A stretch of DNA of 11,785 nt, taken from assembly GCA_030531915.1 (NCBI GenBank), contig JAUNMD010000020.1, forward strand, positions 1 to 11,785, given 5' to 3'. The DNA is from Pseudomonadota bacterium. Lineage in GTDB: Bacteria; Pseudomonadota; Alphaproteobacteria; Rs-D84. The first letter of the stretch is position 1, and every line of letters begins with the position of its first letter. Positions 5,465 to 11,177 of the stretch are shown here, one piece after another. The notes under the pieces are model-generated. The model was not told the DNA's origin. It saw nothing but the letters and a program-made list of their open reading frames with translations, and made no database searches. A program made the position numbers and the translations under genes.

Positions 5465-5821
5465 TTAAATTCTTACGCCGCCTGCGCGGATTGCTTCGCA
5501 CAGTGCCTTTACACGGCCGTGATAGCGATATGCGCCACGGTCAAAATAACAATTTTCAGCGATGCCTGCATCAACAACGCGTTTTGCAAACGCGGCGCCG
5601 ACCAATTCTGCACCAGCGATATTCCAGCCCTTGCCCTGAAAATCTTTTTCTTTGGACGACGCAGCACAAATTGTGTGACCACGAACATCATCAATGGCTT
5701 GAATTTCGATATGACGATCCGAACGAAATACTGACAGACGAATTTTGCCTGGGTTCTTTCTTTTCAACGCACCGCGATTTGCCAATGTGCGTCTTTCTTC
5801 ACTAGACAAATGTTTCAACAT
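5465..5821 (-). CDS. rplR: 50S ribosomal protein L18
   Basis: L18 binds 5S rRNA and, with L5, delivers it to the central protuberance of the 50S subunit. The 118-residue product shows the basic N-terminal tail (RRTLANRGALKRKNPGKIRL, about 10-29), RLSVFRSDRHIEIQAIDD, the AGAELVGAAFAKR helix, and the C-terminal signature FDRGAYRYHGRVKALCEAIR followed by AGG. A strong AAGGAAA precedes the ATG. Immediately upstream is a hairpin with loop CUGUUA that is shared with the leader of rplE. Instead of following rplF directly, rplR is separated from it by a 53-codon unknown ORF. Confidence 0.97.
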   Translation of the reverse strand: MLKHLSSEERRTLANRGALKRKNPGKIRLSVFRSDRHIEIQAIDDVRGHTICAASSKEKDFQGKGWNIAGAELVGAAFAKRVVDAGIAENCYFDRGAYRYHGRVKALCEAIRAGGVRI

Positions 5822-5838
5822 TTTGTTTCCTTTTTTTC

Positions 5839-5860
5839 AATCCCCGTAACAGCGGAAATT
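5839..5860 (-). promoter_or_regulatory. CUGUUA-loop hairpin before rplR
   Basis: On the minus strand AATTTCCG and CGGGGATT form an 8-bp stem with two G-U pairs around loop CTGTTA. It starts at the stop codon of the small ORF and ends 17 bases before the rplR ATG, just ahead of its Shine-Dalgarno. The loop and inner stem (CCG, CTGTTA, CGGGG) are identical to the hairpin before rplE; the outer pairs differ but are compensated. Confidence 0.65.
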
Positions 5861-6020
5861 ATTTTTGTTTTTGATTACGGTGTTGCATCGCAAATGGGGC
5901 TTTGTATTTTTGCCCAGACAAATAGTCGCTGACGTATTCTGTCAAGAATGTCATCGCGTCAACAATGTGTGACCATGCATTGCTGATCATAATTGCTGAA
6001 TATTTATTGCCTGTGCTCAT
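5859..6020 (-). CDS. Unknown small ORF between rplF and rplR, 53 aa
   Basis: I do not recognise this protein. The gap between rplF and rplR is 227 bases, where other bacteria have almost none, and this frame fills most of it. It starts with ATG at 6020, 28 bases after the rplF stop, and ends with TAA at 5859. The product begins MSTGNKYSAIMISNAWSHIV and has a predicted amphipathic middle (VDAMTFLTEYVSDYL) and a basic, Gln-rich end (HRNQKQK). No signal peptide or clear membrane helix is seen. Codon choice (TTG, GCG, CGT, CAA) resembles its neighbours. The Shine-Dalgarno is poor; an in-frame GTG 18 bases upstream is an alternative. It could be a small accessory protein co-expressed with the ribosome, or chance coding in an expanded spacer. 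Confidence 0.5.
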   Translation of the reverse strand: MSTGNKYSAIMISNAWSHIVDAMTFLTEYVSDYLSGQKYKAPFAMQHRNQKQK

Positions 6021-6048
6021 TATACAATGTCCCACTTGCCCGCAACGA

Positions 6049-6600
6049 TTATTTCTTTTTACCTTCCTTGCGGCGGATTGCTTCGCCCTTATAGAAGATG
6101 CCCTTGCCCTTGTATGGGTCTGCTTTGCGAACCTTGTGAATCTTGTCCGCGAACTGACCGACCAAGCATTTATCGATACCCTTGATGCTAAATTCGGTTG
6201 GTGTTTCACCCATAACAACGGTCAAGCCCGCTGGGATTTCCATGATAACATCGTGTGAATAACCTGCAACCAAAACCAATTTGTTGCCAGAAACCGATGC
6301 TTTGTAACCAACACCCTTCATGTACATATCTTTCGAGAAACCGTCAGATACACCTTCGACTGCGCAACGAACATTGCGGGTCATTGTACCCCACATTGCA
6401 CGTGAAACTTTGTCTTCGGCGTCTTTTGGTGTAACAACAACGTGTTCGTCTTCGATTGCGACATGAACCAAGCCGGCATGTTTTGTATCCAAAGGCAATT
6501 TAATTTCGCCCTTTGGGCCTTTGACAACCAGAACGTCATCAACAATCGCCGCTGACGTACCGTCTTTCAATTTTACTGGATATTTTCCTGCACGAGACAT
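6049..6600 (-). CDS. rplF: 50S ribosomal protein L6
   Basis: L6 binds 23S rRNA near the sarcin-ricin loop and the factor-binding site. At 183 residues it has the two-repeat fold: an N-terminal domain (1-80) with VVKGPKGEIKLPL at 25-37, and a C-terminal domain (about 83-175) with GVGYKASVSGNKLVLVAGYS at 96-115 and the family signature KADPYKGKGIFYKGEAIRRKEGKKK at the end. It follows rpsH by 22 bases. The C-terminal PYKGKGI motif is the standard identifier of L6 in bacteria. Confidence 0.97.
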   Translation of the reverse strand: MSRAGKYPVKLKDGTSAAIVDDVLVVKGPKGEIKLPLDTKHAGLVHVAIEDEHVVVTPKDAEDKVSRAMWGTMTRNVRCAVEGVSDGFSKDMYMKGVGYKASVSGNKLVLVAGYSHDVIMEIPAGLTVVMGETPTEFSIKGIDKCLVGQFADKIHKVRKADPYKGKGIFYKGEAIRRKEGKKK

Positions 6601-6622
6601 AACTTCAATCCTTACTTCTATA

Positions 6623-7021
6623 TTAGATTACCTTGCACAGCACTTCGCCACCAACGTTCATCAAACGTGCCTTGTGATCAGTCATAACGCCATTTGGTGT
6701 GGAAACGATTGCGATACCCAGTCCGCCCATAACCTTTGGCATTTTTGCACTGCTGGAATAAACACGGCGGCCAGGTTTGGACACGACAGAAATTTCTTGG
6801 ATTGCGCCATTGCCATTGACATATTTCAGTTCAACGACCAAATTGGCACGATGTTCGTCAATCTGTTCTTTGTGGAAATCTGTAATAAAACCTTCGTCTT
6901 TCAAGACGGTCAGCACTGCTGCACGCAGTTTGCTGTTTGGAACGGTGATTGTTTCTTTGCCCGCATTCTGACCATTACGAATGCGTGTCAACATATCGCC
7001 GATTGGGTGTGATAATGACAT
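6623..7021 (-). CDS. rpsH: 30S ribosomal protein S8
   Basis: S8 is a primary binder of 16S rRNA h21 and in E. coli also represses the spc operon by binding its mRNA (established there). The 132-residue product shows the N-terminal domain beginning MSLSHPIGDMLTRIRNGQNA with KETITVPNSKL, and a C-terminal domain with VVSKPGRRVYSSSAKMPKVM, GLGIAIVSTPNGVMTDHKAR and the final GGEVLCKVI. It has a good GAAGGAG Shine-Dalgarno. The 87-base gap from rpsN holds two hairpins (7037-7060, 7070-7099), one of them just upstream of the ribosome binding site, so rpsH translation may be separately controlled. Confidence 0.97.
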   Translation of the reverse strand: MSLSHPIGDMLTRIRNGQNAGKETITVPNSKLRAAVLTVLKDEGFITDFHKEQIDEHRANLVVELKYVNGNGAIQEISVVSKPGRRVYSSSAKMPKVMGGLGIAIVSTPNGVMTDHKARLMNVGGEVLCKVI

Positions 7022-7036
7022 CTTTTACTCCTTCGT

Positions 7037-7060
7037 TGCATGGGGCGTACGCCCCCTGCA
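7037..7060 (-). promoter_or_regulatory. GC-rich hairpin in the rpsH leader
   Basis: GGGGC (7042-7046) and GCCCC (7051-7055) pair around GTAC, and the self-complementary TGCA blocks (7037-7040, 7057-7060) extend the stem across one mismatch. It ends a few bases before GAAGGAG of rpsH and could control access to the ribosome binding site. Confidence 0.5.
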
Positions 7061-7069
7061 CTTTTGTTT

Positions 7070-7099
7070 AACCCCTGCTGCATTGTCCACAACAGGGTT
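7070..7099 (-). promoter_or_regulatory. Hairpin after rpsN
   Basis: AACCC-TG and CA-GGGTT pair with one bulged C, with TTG/CAA inside. On the minus strand it starts 10 bases after the rpsN stop and is not followed by T. On the plus strand five T follow, but no plus-strand gene exists here. Confidence 0.4.
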
Positions 7100-7108
7100 G
7101 TTTTTATT

Positions 7109-7384
7109 TTACCAACTGGACTTGCGTACGCCTGGCAGTTTCCCTTCGGACGCCATTGTGCGCAACTGTTGGCGGCACAGACCGAACAAGCGAGAGAAAC
7201 GGTTATGCAGACGTGTTGGATTCGCGTTACGTGGCAACTTTGCCAATTTCTTCATCGCGTCCATACGTTCGTCTGGTGTTGCATTTACAGACATCTTCGC
7301 TTTGATCGCTTCGCGCTTTTTGGCATACTGGGCGACCATCTTTTCACGTTTTTTCTGTTTGTTTATCAACGCTAATTTAGCCAT
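7109..7384 (-). CDS. rpsN: 30S ribosomal protein S14, lacking the conserved TGRPRG loop
   Basis: S14 is in the 30S head beside S3 and S10. This is the long, zinc-free proteobacterial form: N-terminus MAKLALINKQKKREK, helix AKKREAIKAK, then KLPRNANPTRLHNR at 49-62 and the C-terminus GKLPGVRKSSW. Its length is 91 rather than about 101 residues. The family consensus after NR is C-x-V/L-TGRPRG followed by YRKFGLSR; here NR (61-62) runs straight into FSRLFGLCR, so about nine residues holding TGRPRG are missing. The reading frame is clean, so this is an in-frame loss (27 bases at about 7198), not a frameshift. That loop contacts 16S rRNA in known structures, so its absence is surprising. Confidence 0.93.
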   Translation of the reverse strand: MAKLALINKQKKREKMVAQYAKKREAIKAKMSVNATPDERMDAMKKLAKLPRNANPTRLHNRFSRLFGLCRQQLRTMASEGKLPGVRKSSW

Positions 7385-7399
7385 TTTTATACCTTTTTA

Positions 7400-7945
7400 T
7401 TATTTCAAAACCAACGGCAAGCCGATTTTCGTCAGCAACGCACGTGCTTCGTCGTCAGTTTTCGCTGTTGTCGCGATGACGATGTCCATACCGCGAATTG
7501 CGTCAATTTTATCAACGGAAATTTCAGGGAAAATCAAGTGTTCCTTGATACCGAACGCATAGTTACCGCGACCGTCGAATTTGGATTTTGACAAACCACG
7601 AAAGTCCTTGACACGTGGCAATGCAACTGTAATCAGTTTGTCCAAGAAATCATACATTCTTTTACCGCGCAATGTGACCTTGGTACCAATGGCCTGACCT
7701 TCACGCAAGCGATATGTCGCGATGGACTTTTTCGCATGTGTGATAACGGACTTCTGTGCGGCAATCGCTGTCAAATCAGCGGCGGCAGAATCCAATTTCT
7801 TTTTATCGCTAACTGCTTCGCCAACGCCCATGTTCAAAACGATTTTGGACAATTTTGGCACAGCATACTTGTTTGTATACCCAAATTCTTTGACCAATTC
7901 AGGTACAATTTCTTTTTCGTAAATTTCACGCAATCTGCTTTGCAT
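7400..7945 (-). CDS. rplE: 50S ribosomal protein L5
   Basis: L5 binds 5S rRNA, sits in the central protuberance, contacts the P-site tRNA, and forms bridge B1b with S13. The 181-residue protein has the family pattern: YEKEIVPELVKEFGY at about 9-23, VPKLSKIVLNMGVGEA at 29-44, KSIATYRLREGQAIGTKVTL at 74-93, RVKDFRGL with GRGNYAFGIKEHLIFPEI near 111-143, and GMDIVIATTAKTDDEARALL near the end. AAGGAAT precedes the ATG. A hairpin with loop CUGUUA lies 21 bases upstream, matching the one before rplR, which encodes the other 5S-binding protein. Confidence 0.97.
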   Translation of the reverse strand: MQSRLREIYEKEIVPELVKEFGYTNKYAVPKLSKIVLNMGVGEAVSDKKKLDSAAADLTAIAAQKSVITHAKKSIATYRLREGQAIGTKVTLRGKRMYDFLDKLITVALPRVKDFRGLSKSKFDGRGNYAFGIKEHLIFPEISVDKIDAIRGMDIVIATTAKTDDEARALLTKIGLPLVLK

Positions 7946-7966
7946 TTTTTTATTCCTTACACTCTG

Positions 7967-7988
7967 TGTCCCCGTAACAGCGGGAACA
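7967..7988 (-). promoter_or_regulatory. CUGUUA-loop hairpin before rplE
   Basis: On the minus strand TGTTCCCG and CGGGGACA form an 8-bp stem (one G-U) around CTGTTA. Loop and core match the hairpin at 5839-5860; outer pairs differ compensatorily. It ends 21 bases before the rplE ATG. Confidence 0.65.
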
Positions 7989-7996
7989 GTTTATTT

Positions 7997-8299
7997 TTAC
8001 AATTCTGCGCCTGACTTCTTGGCAACACGAACTTTCTTGTCGCCGGACATTTTGTATCCAACGCGTGTTGCTTTTTTCGTCTTTGGATCAACCAACGCAA
8101 CATTAGAAACATGCACTGGTGCTTCGCGATCAACGATGTGACCCGGCTGTTCCTGTGTTGGTTTGACATGCCATTTGTGGCGGTTTACACCTTCGACCAC
8201 AACGCGAGATTCTGTTGGGCGCGCTTCCAGTACTTTACCTTTGACGCCTTTGTACTTTCCCGAAATAACTACGACTTCGTCGCCTTTCTTGATTTTCAT
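7997..8299 (-). CDS. rplX: 50S ribosomal protein L24
   Basis: L24 initiates 50S assembly by binding the 5' domain of 23S rRNA. It has 100 residues, with the KOW motif at about 3-30 (KIKKGDEVVVISGKYKGVKG), then VEGVNRHKWHVKPT near 55 and the family's PVHVSNVALVDP near 81-92. I chose the ATG at 8299: it aligns with the family and the frame upstream has no Shine-Dalgarno; that extension lies inside rplN. The gap from rplN is 19 bases, so coupling is likely. Confidence 0.96.
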   Translation of the reverse strand: MKIKKGDEVVVISGKYKGVKGKVLEARPTESRVVVEGVNRHKWHVKPTQEQPGHIVDREAPVHVSNVALVDPKTKKATRVGYKMSGDKKVRVAKKSGAEL

Positions 8300-8318
8300 A
8301 TCTATAACCCCTTGTATA

Positions 8319-8693
8319 TTATATAACTTCCGGTGCCAAAGATACGATTTTTTGAACATCGTATTTGCGGCGAACTTCACGTGCAATCGGCCCAAAGATA
8401 CGTGTGCCAATTGGTTCAAAGTTGTTCTTGTTGATCAAAACAACCGCATTATCGTCAAAGCGGATAATAGATCCGTCCGGACGTTTTACCGGGAATTTTG
8501 TACGCACGATGATTGCACGCTGTACAGTACCCTTTTGTACTTTACCACGTGGAATCGCTTCTTTGATGGCGACGACAATTTTATCGCCAACTGTCGCATA
8601 GCGACGGTGTGAACCGCCCAAAACTTTGATGCACATCGCTTTGCGTGCGCCAGAGTTATCAGCGACCGTCATAACTGTTTCATTCTGAATCAT
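8319..8693 (-). CDS. rplN: 50S ribosomal protein L14
   Basis: L14 binds 23S rRNA and forms bridge B8 with the 30S subunit; it is also the docking site of the silencing factor RsfS. It has 124 residues. The start is the ATG at 8693, preceded by AAGGA; the longer upstream frame lies in the spacer after rpsQ. Motifs: MIQNETVMTVADNSGARKAM at 1-20, GGSHRRYATVGDKIVVAIKE, KRPDGSIIRFDDNAVVLIN, then RIFGPIAREVRRK and the end SLAPEVI. It opens the spc part of the cluster. Confidence 0.97.
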   Translation of the reverse strand: MIQNETVMTVADNSGARKAMCIKVLGGSHRRYATVGDKIVVAIKEAIPRGKVQKGTVQRAIIVRTKFPVKRPDGSIIRFDDNAVVLINKNNFEPIGTRIFGPIAREVRRKYDVQKIVSLAPEVI

Positions 8694-8715
8694 AACTTTT
8701 TTCCTTGTCCTGCGC

Positions 8716-8732
8716 GCGGGGCAATCCCCCGC
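8716..8732 (-). promoter_or_regulatory. GC-rich hairpin between rpsQ and rplN
   Basis: GCGGGG (8716-8721) and CCCCGC (8727-8732) pair around five bases, about 20 bases before rplN. There is no T run. It is at the position where the spc mRNA leader begins in other bacteria, but no convincing promoter is seen here. Confidence 0.45.
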
Positions 8733-8739
8733 CGCTTTG

Positions 8740-9075
8740 TTATAGAGCCCGACTGTCCGCACATTGGTAAAACAATGCCGACCTCAAAGACCCTGTCCGG
8801 CGGTAGTAGTCAACGACCTCAACCGTTTCGTCCTTGGAAACGCCAACGCGCCCCTTGACCACCCAAGATTTTGTCTTGGAGATTGGACGATGTTCTTCGA
8901 TCGCAACGATGTCACCAACCTTGTATTCGTTGTTTTCATCGTGCGCCTTGTACTTTTTGTTCTGCTTTACGAACTTGCCATACAGCGGGTGACGGAAACG
9001 ACGTTCCACTTCGACGACAACTGTTTTGTCGTTTGCTGTACTTTTTACTGTTCCTTGCAGTATACGTCTTGGCAT
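8740..9075 (-). CDS. rpsQ: 30S ribosomal protein S17 with a C-terminal extension
   Basis: S17 is a primary 16S rRNA binder of OB fold near the 5' domain. Residues 1-75 match: MPRRILQGTVKSTANDKTVV, FRHPLYGKFVKQNKKYKAHD, the signature HDENNEYKVGDIVAIEEHRP at 45-64 and SKTKSWVV at 67-74. The family usually ends near residue 80-88, whereas this frame continues to 111 with a sequence (YYRRTGSLRSALFYQCADSR) that has no family counterpart. The tail overlaps a GC-rich partly palindromic stretch and reads like spacer, so a lost stop codon or an indel near the end is possible. rpmC lies 154 bases upstream, an unusually long gap. Confidence 0.94.
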   Translation of the reverse strand: MPRRILQGTVKSTANDKTVVVEVERRFRHPLYGKFVKQNKKYKAHDENNEYKVGDIVAIEEHRPISKTKSWVVKGRVGVSKDETVEVVDYYRRTGSLRSALFYQCADSRAL

Positions 9076-9101
9076 AACTTGTGTCCTTATACATTTGCCA
9101 G

Positions 9102-9148
9102 TGCTTGTTTTGCGGGCCTAATTTTACACTAAAACACGCAAAACAGCA
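9102..9148 (-). promoter_or_regulatory. Nested hairpin between rpmC and rpsQ
   Basis: TGC-TGTTTTGCG (9102-9114, one bulged T) pairs with CGCAAAACAGCA (9137-9148). Inside it TTTTA (9122-9126) and TAAAA (9130-9134) pair around CAC. It lies about 30 bases before rpsQ in a 154-base gap without a gene. It is not a terminator by T run and could be an RNA control element or a repeat. Confidence 0.5.
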
Positions 9149-9184
9149 ACTGATTCTTTGGTTTTATTTAACCGATTTCGGCAT

Positions 9185-9212
9185 ATGATAACTAAATTTT
9201 TAGAAATCTCAA
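9185..9212 (-). promoter_or_regulatory. Weak candidate promoter after rpmC
   Basis: Minus strand TTGAGA (9207-9212), 16 bases, TATCAT (9185-9190). It could add transcription for rpsQ and the spc genes. The region is AT-rich, so chance matches are likely. Confidence 0.2.
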
Positions 9213-9229
9213 CAAAAATCGACAATTTT

Positions 9230-9424
9230 TTATTTTTTGTCCGCATTCAATTTTGTCTTGACGCGTGCGATTTCACGACGGGTCTGACGAATTACATGCG
9301 ATTTTGGCAACTGACCAGCCGCATGCTGAAAGCGTTGGTTCATTTGCTCTTTCTTCAAATCAGCCAGCTTGCTCTGCAATGCTTCGACTGTCAAAGATTC
9401 TTTTTCAACTTTCTTTTCTGCCAT
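9230..9424 (-). CDS. rpmC: 50S ribosomal protein L29
   Basis: L29 is a small helical 50S protein at the polypeptide exit, near the trigger-factor and SRP site. The 64-residue product is a helical hairpin: TVEALQSKLADLKKEQMNQR at 12-31, FQHAAGQLPKSHVIRQTRRE at 32-51 and IARVKTKL. The QLxxxHxIRxxRREIARVKT pattern is diagnostic. It follows rplP by 29 bases. Confidence 0.95.
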   Translation of the reverse strand: MAEKKVEKESLTVEALQSKLADLKKEQMNQRFQHAAGQLPKSHVIRQTRREIARVKTKLNADKK

Positions 9425-9453
9425 TTCATTGACCTTTTTGTGTGCGGTTATAC

Positions 9454-9867
9454 TTAGTTCGCTTTACGTTCAACAATTTTGGTTTTAACTGGCAATTTCG
9501 CCGCCGCCAACGCGAACGCTTCATATGCGACTTCTGGTTTTACACCGTCGACTTCGAACATGATGCGACCTGGTTTTACACGGCAAATCCAATATTCAAC
9601 CGCACCTTTACCTTTACCCATACGGACTTCGGCAGGTTTCTTGGTCACTGGAACGTCTGGGAATACGCGAATCCACAATTTACCCATACGACGCATGTGA
9701 CGTGTAATGGCGCGACGCGCCGCTTCGATCTGACGCGCTGTAACGCGTTCTGGTGTCATGGCTTTCAGTCCAAACGAACCAAATGCCAGTTCGCTGCCGC
9801 CTTTGGCGACGCCGTGAATACGGCCTTTGTGCTGTTTGCGAAACTTTGTTTTATTTGGCATCAACAT
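9454..9867 (-). CDS. rplP: 50S ribosomal protein L16
   Basis: L16 contacts the A-site tRNA elbow and is needed for late 50S assembly. The 137-residue protein carries MLMPNKTKFRKQHKGRIHG at 1-19, RQIEAARRAITRHMRRMGK at 45-63, WIRVFPDVPVTKKPAEVRMG at 65-84 followed by KGKG, and a final VKTKIV. Arg82 in AEVRMGKGKG corresponds to the Arg that is beta-hydroxylated in E. coli L16 (established there). A hairpin with loop UCUAUAUGG lies in its 68-base leader. It is the normal neighbour of rpsC and rpmC. Confidence 0.97.
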   Translation of the reverse strand: MLMPNKTKFRKQHKGRIHGVAKGGSELAFGSFGLKAMTPERVTARQIEAARRAITRHMRRMGKLWIRVFPDVPVTKKPAEVRMGKGKGAVEYWICRVKPGRIMFEVDGVKPEVAYEAFALAAAKLPVKTKIVERKAN

Positions 9868-9908
9868 AATAAACTACCTTTTATTGCTTTTGCTAATTTT
9901 TGTTTTCC

Positions 9909-9929
9909 CCGGCACCATATAGATGCCGG
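9909..9929 (-). promoter_or_regulatory. UCUAUAUGG-loop hairpin between rpsC and rplP
   Basis: Plus strand CCGGCA (9909-9914) and TGCCGG (9924-9929) pair around CCATATAGA; the minus-strand loop reads TCTATATGG. The same loop recurs in the leaders of rpsS and rplV and, with one change, rpsC, each time with a different but paired stem. Confidence 0.7.
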
Positions 9930-9935
9930 CAAAAA

Positions 9936-10637
9936 TTACTTGTTTCTCTTTTCGCTGCTGCCGGCATATTCAGTTGGGCGTGCCATTTCAGAAGCCAGCT
10001 TTTCTTTATTTACGACGTCCCCTGTGTAAATCCAAACTTTTACACCGATAACACCGTATGTTGTTTTCGCCTGAATTGACGCATAGTCAATATCAGCACG
10101 CAATGTGTGCAGAGGAATACGACCTTCGCGGATTTGTTCGCTGCGGGCAATTTCCGCACCGTTCAGACGGCCGCTGCACATAACTTTGATACCCTGTGCA
10201 CCTGCTTTCTGGGCGTTTTGAACCGCCTTTTTCATTGCACGCTTAAAGGAAACACGACCTTCGATTTGCTGTGCAATATTCTGTGCAACCAACTGGGCAT
10301 TCAGATCTGGGCGACGAACTTCGTAAATATTTACGACAACCTGATCATTCTTGACCAATTTTTTAATATCATTACGCAATGTTTCGATATCAGCACCATT
10401 TTTACCGATAATCATACCCGGACGAGATGTGTGAATTGTCACAACAACTTTCTTGGCAAAGCGTTCAATAACAACCTTGGCCAAACCGGCTTTCTTCAAT
10501 TTCTTTTCGATAAATTTGCGAATTTTGATATCTTCGGCCAACAGGTTCGCATAGTCCTTTTTGCCAGCCATCCAGCGCGAGTCAGTAATCTTGTTGATAA
10601 ATTCGCGCAACGAGATTGGTGATACTTTCTGTCCCAT
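9936..10637 (-). CDS. rpsC: 30S ribosomal protein S3
   Basis: S3 forms the mRNA entry tunnel with S4 and S5 and takes part in mRNA unwinding. The 233-residue product begins MGQKVSPISLREFINKITDS and has the type II KH domain (about 40-110) with the RPGMIIGKNGADIETL loop at 72-87 (GKNG at 78-81). The C-terminal domain contains QIEGRVSFKRAMKKAVQNAQ and GIKVMCSGRLNGAEIARSEQ, and then REGRIPLHTLRADIDY and GVIGVKVWIYTGD. It follows rplV by 87 bases, a gap that holds two hairpins. Confidence 0.97.
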   Translation of the reverse strand: MGQKVSPISLREFINKITDSRWMAGKKDYANLLAEDIKIRKFIEKKLKKAGLAKVVIERFAKKVVVTIHTSRPGMIIGKNGADIETLRNDIKKLVKNDQVVVNIYEVRRPDLNAQLVAQNIAQQIEGRVSFKRAMKKAVQNAQKAGAQGIKVMCSGRLNGAEIARSEQIREGRIPLHTLRADIDYASIQAKTTYGVIGVKVWIYTGDVVNKEKLASEMARPTEYAGSSEKRNK

Positions 10638-10656
10638 CTTTTGTTTTCCTTAGTTT

Positions 10657-10717
10657 GTGGCAAGTGTTCTTGAAACCATATAGGTTTTATTCAGGGTTGC
10701 CCCATACCACGTGCCAC
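10657..10717 (-). promoter_or_regulatory. Structured spacer between rplV and rpsC, with a CCUAUAUGG hairpin
   Basis: GTGGCA-a-GTG (10657-10666) pairs with CAC-g-TGCCAC (10708-10717), nine pairs with one mismatch. Within it AAACC (10673-10677) and GGTTT (10683-10687) form a small stem around ATATA; the minus strand reads CCTATATGG, a one-base variant of the loop in the other S10-region hairpins. Confidence 0.55.
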
Positions 10718-10724
10718 GGTTTTA

Positions 10725-11135
10725 TTATTTTGCTTTCTTTGCAGTTTTTTCTGCTGTTTTTTTCGCAGGTGCTGTACCTGATTCCAAAACGATTGTCAGA
10801 TTTGAAAATGGTTTCAAAATCGGACGTGCGCTGCCACGTGGGCCGGCCATGATACGTTTCATTGTCAACGCTTTACCACACCAAATTTCTTTGACGTACA
10901 GAGAATCTGCCGACAGATTTTTGTTGTGTTCTGCATTTGCAATCGCGGAAATCAAAGTTTTCAAAACTTCGTCAGATACGCGTTTCTTCGAAAATTTCAA
11001 GACATCGATTGCACGTTCAACAGGCAAACCACGAACAGTGTCGCAAACCAGATTCAGTTTCTGGTGGCTGACGCGGATCATTTTGTTGAATGCGCGAACC
11101 TGATTATCTTTAATTCCATATCTTGCTGTTGTCAT
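10725..11135 (-). CDS. rplV: 50S ribosomal protein L22
   Basis: L22 lines the polypeptide exit tunnel with a long beta-hairpin; changes at its tip give macrolide resistance in other bacteria. The 136-residue product shows VRAFNKMIRVSHQKLNLVCD and VRGLPVERAIDVLKFSKKRV, then ISAIANAEHNKNLSADSLYV. The hairpin lies about 80-108, with a core reading KRIMAGPRGSARPILKPFSN instead of the common KRxxPRAKGRAxxI pattern, so the loop is slightly divergent. An Ala/Lys-rich tail (TAPAKKTAEKTAKKAK) extends the C-terminus, as in many Alphaproteobacteria. Confidence 0.95.
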   Translation of the reverse strand: MTTARYGIKDNQVRAFNKMIRVSHQKLNLVCDTVRGLPVERAIDVLKFSKKRVSDEVLKTLISAIANAEHNKNLSADSLYVKEIWCGKALTMKRIMAGPRGSARPILKPFSNLTIVLESGTAPAKKTAEKTAKKAK

Positions 11136-11159
11136 AACTATAACCTTATTATTCTTGCG

Positions 11160-11176
11160 GATTCCATATAGAAATC
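11160..11176 (-). promoter_or_regulatory. UCUAUAUGG-loop hairpin between rpsS and rplV
   Basis: GATT (11160-11163) and AATC (11173-11176) pair around CCATATAGA. It is a short stem but has the same nine-base loop as the hairpins before rpsS and rplP, at a similar distance (about 25 bases) from the next start codon. Confidence 0.55.
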
Positions 11177-11177
11177 A

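Noticed and set aside
4634..5734. Long plus-strand open frame of 366 codons
   Set aside because: It lies antisense to rpmD, rpsE and rplR, has no recognisable domain, and arises from the codon bias of the genes beneath it.
5859..6218. Longer version of the small ORF, starting inside rplF
   Set aside because: The first 66 codons overlap rplF out of frame and look like shadow coding; the start at 6020 fits the spacer.
7070..7105. Terminator-like hairpin with a T run on the plus strand
   Set aside because: No plus-strand gene leads into it. On the coding strand there is no T run, so I list it only as a hairpin.
8300..8419. Extended 140-residue version of L24
   Set aside because: The upstream part overlaps rplN out of frame; the ATG at 8299 fits the family N-terminus.
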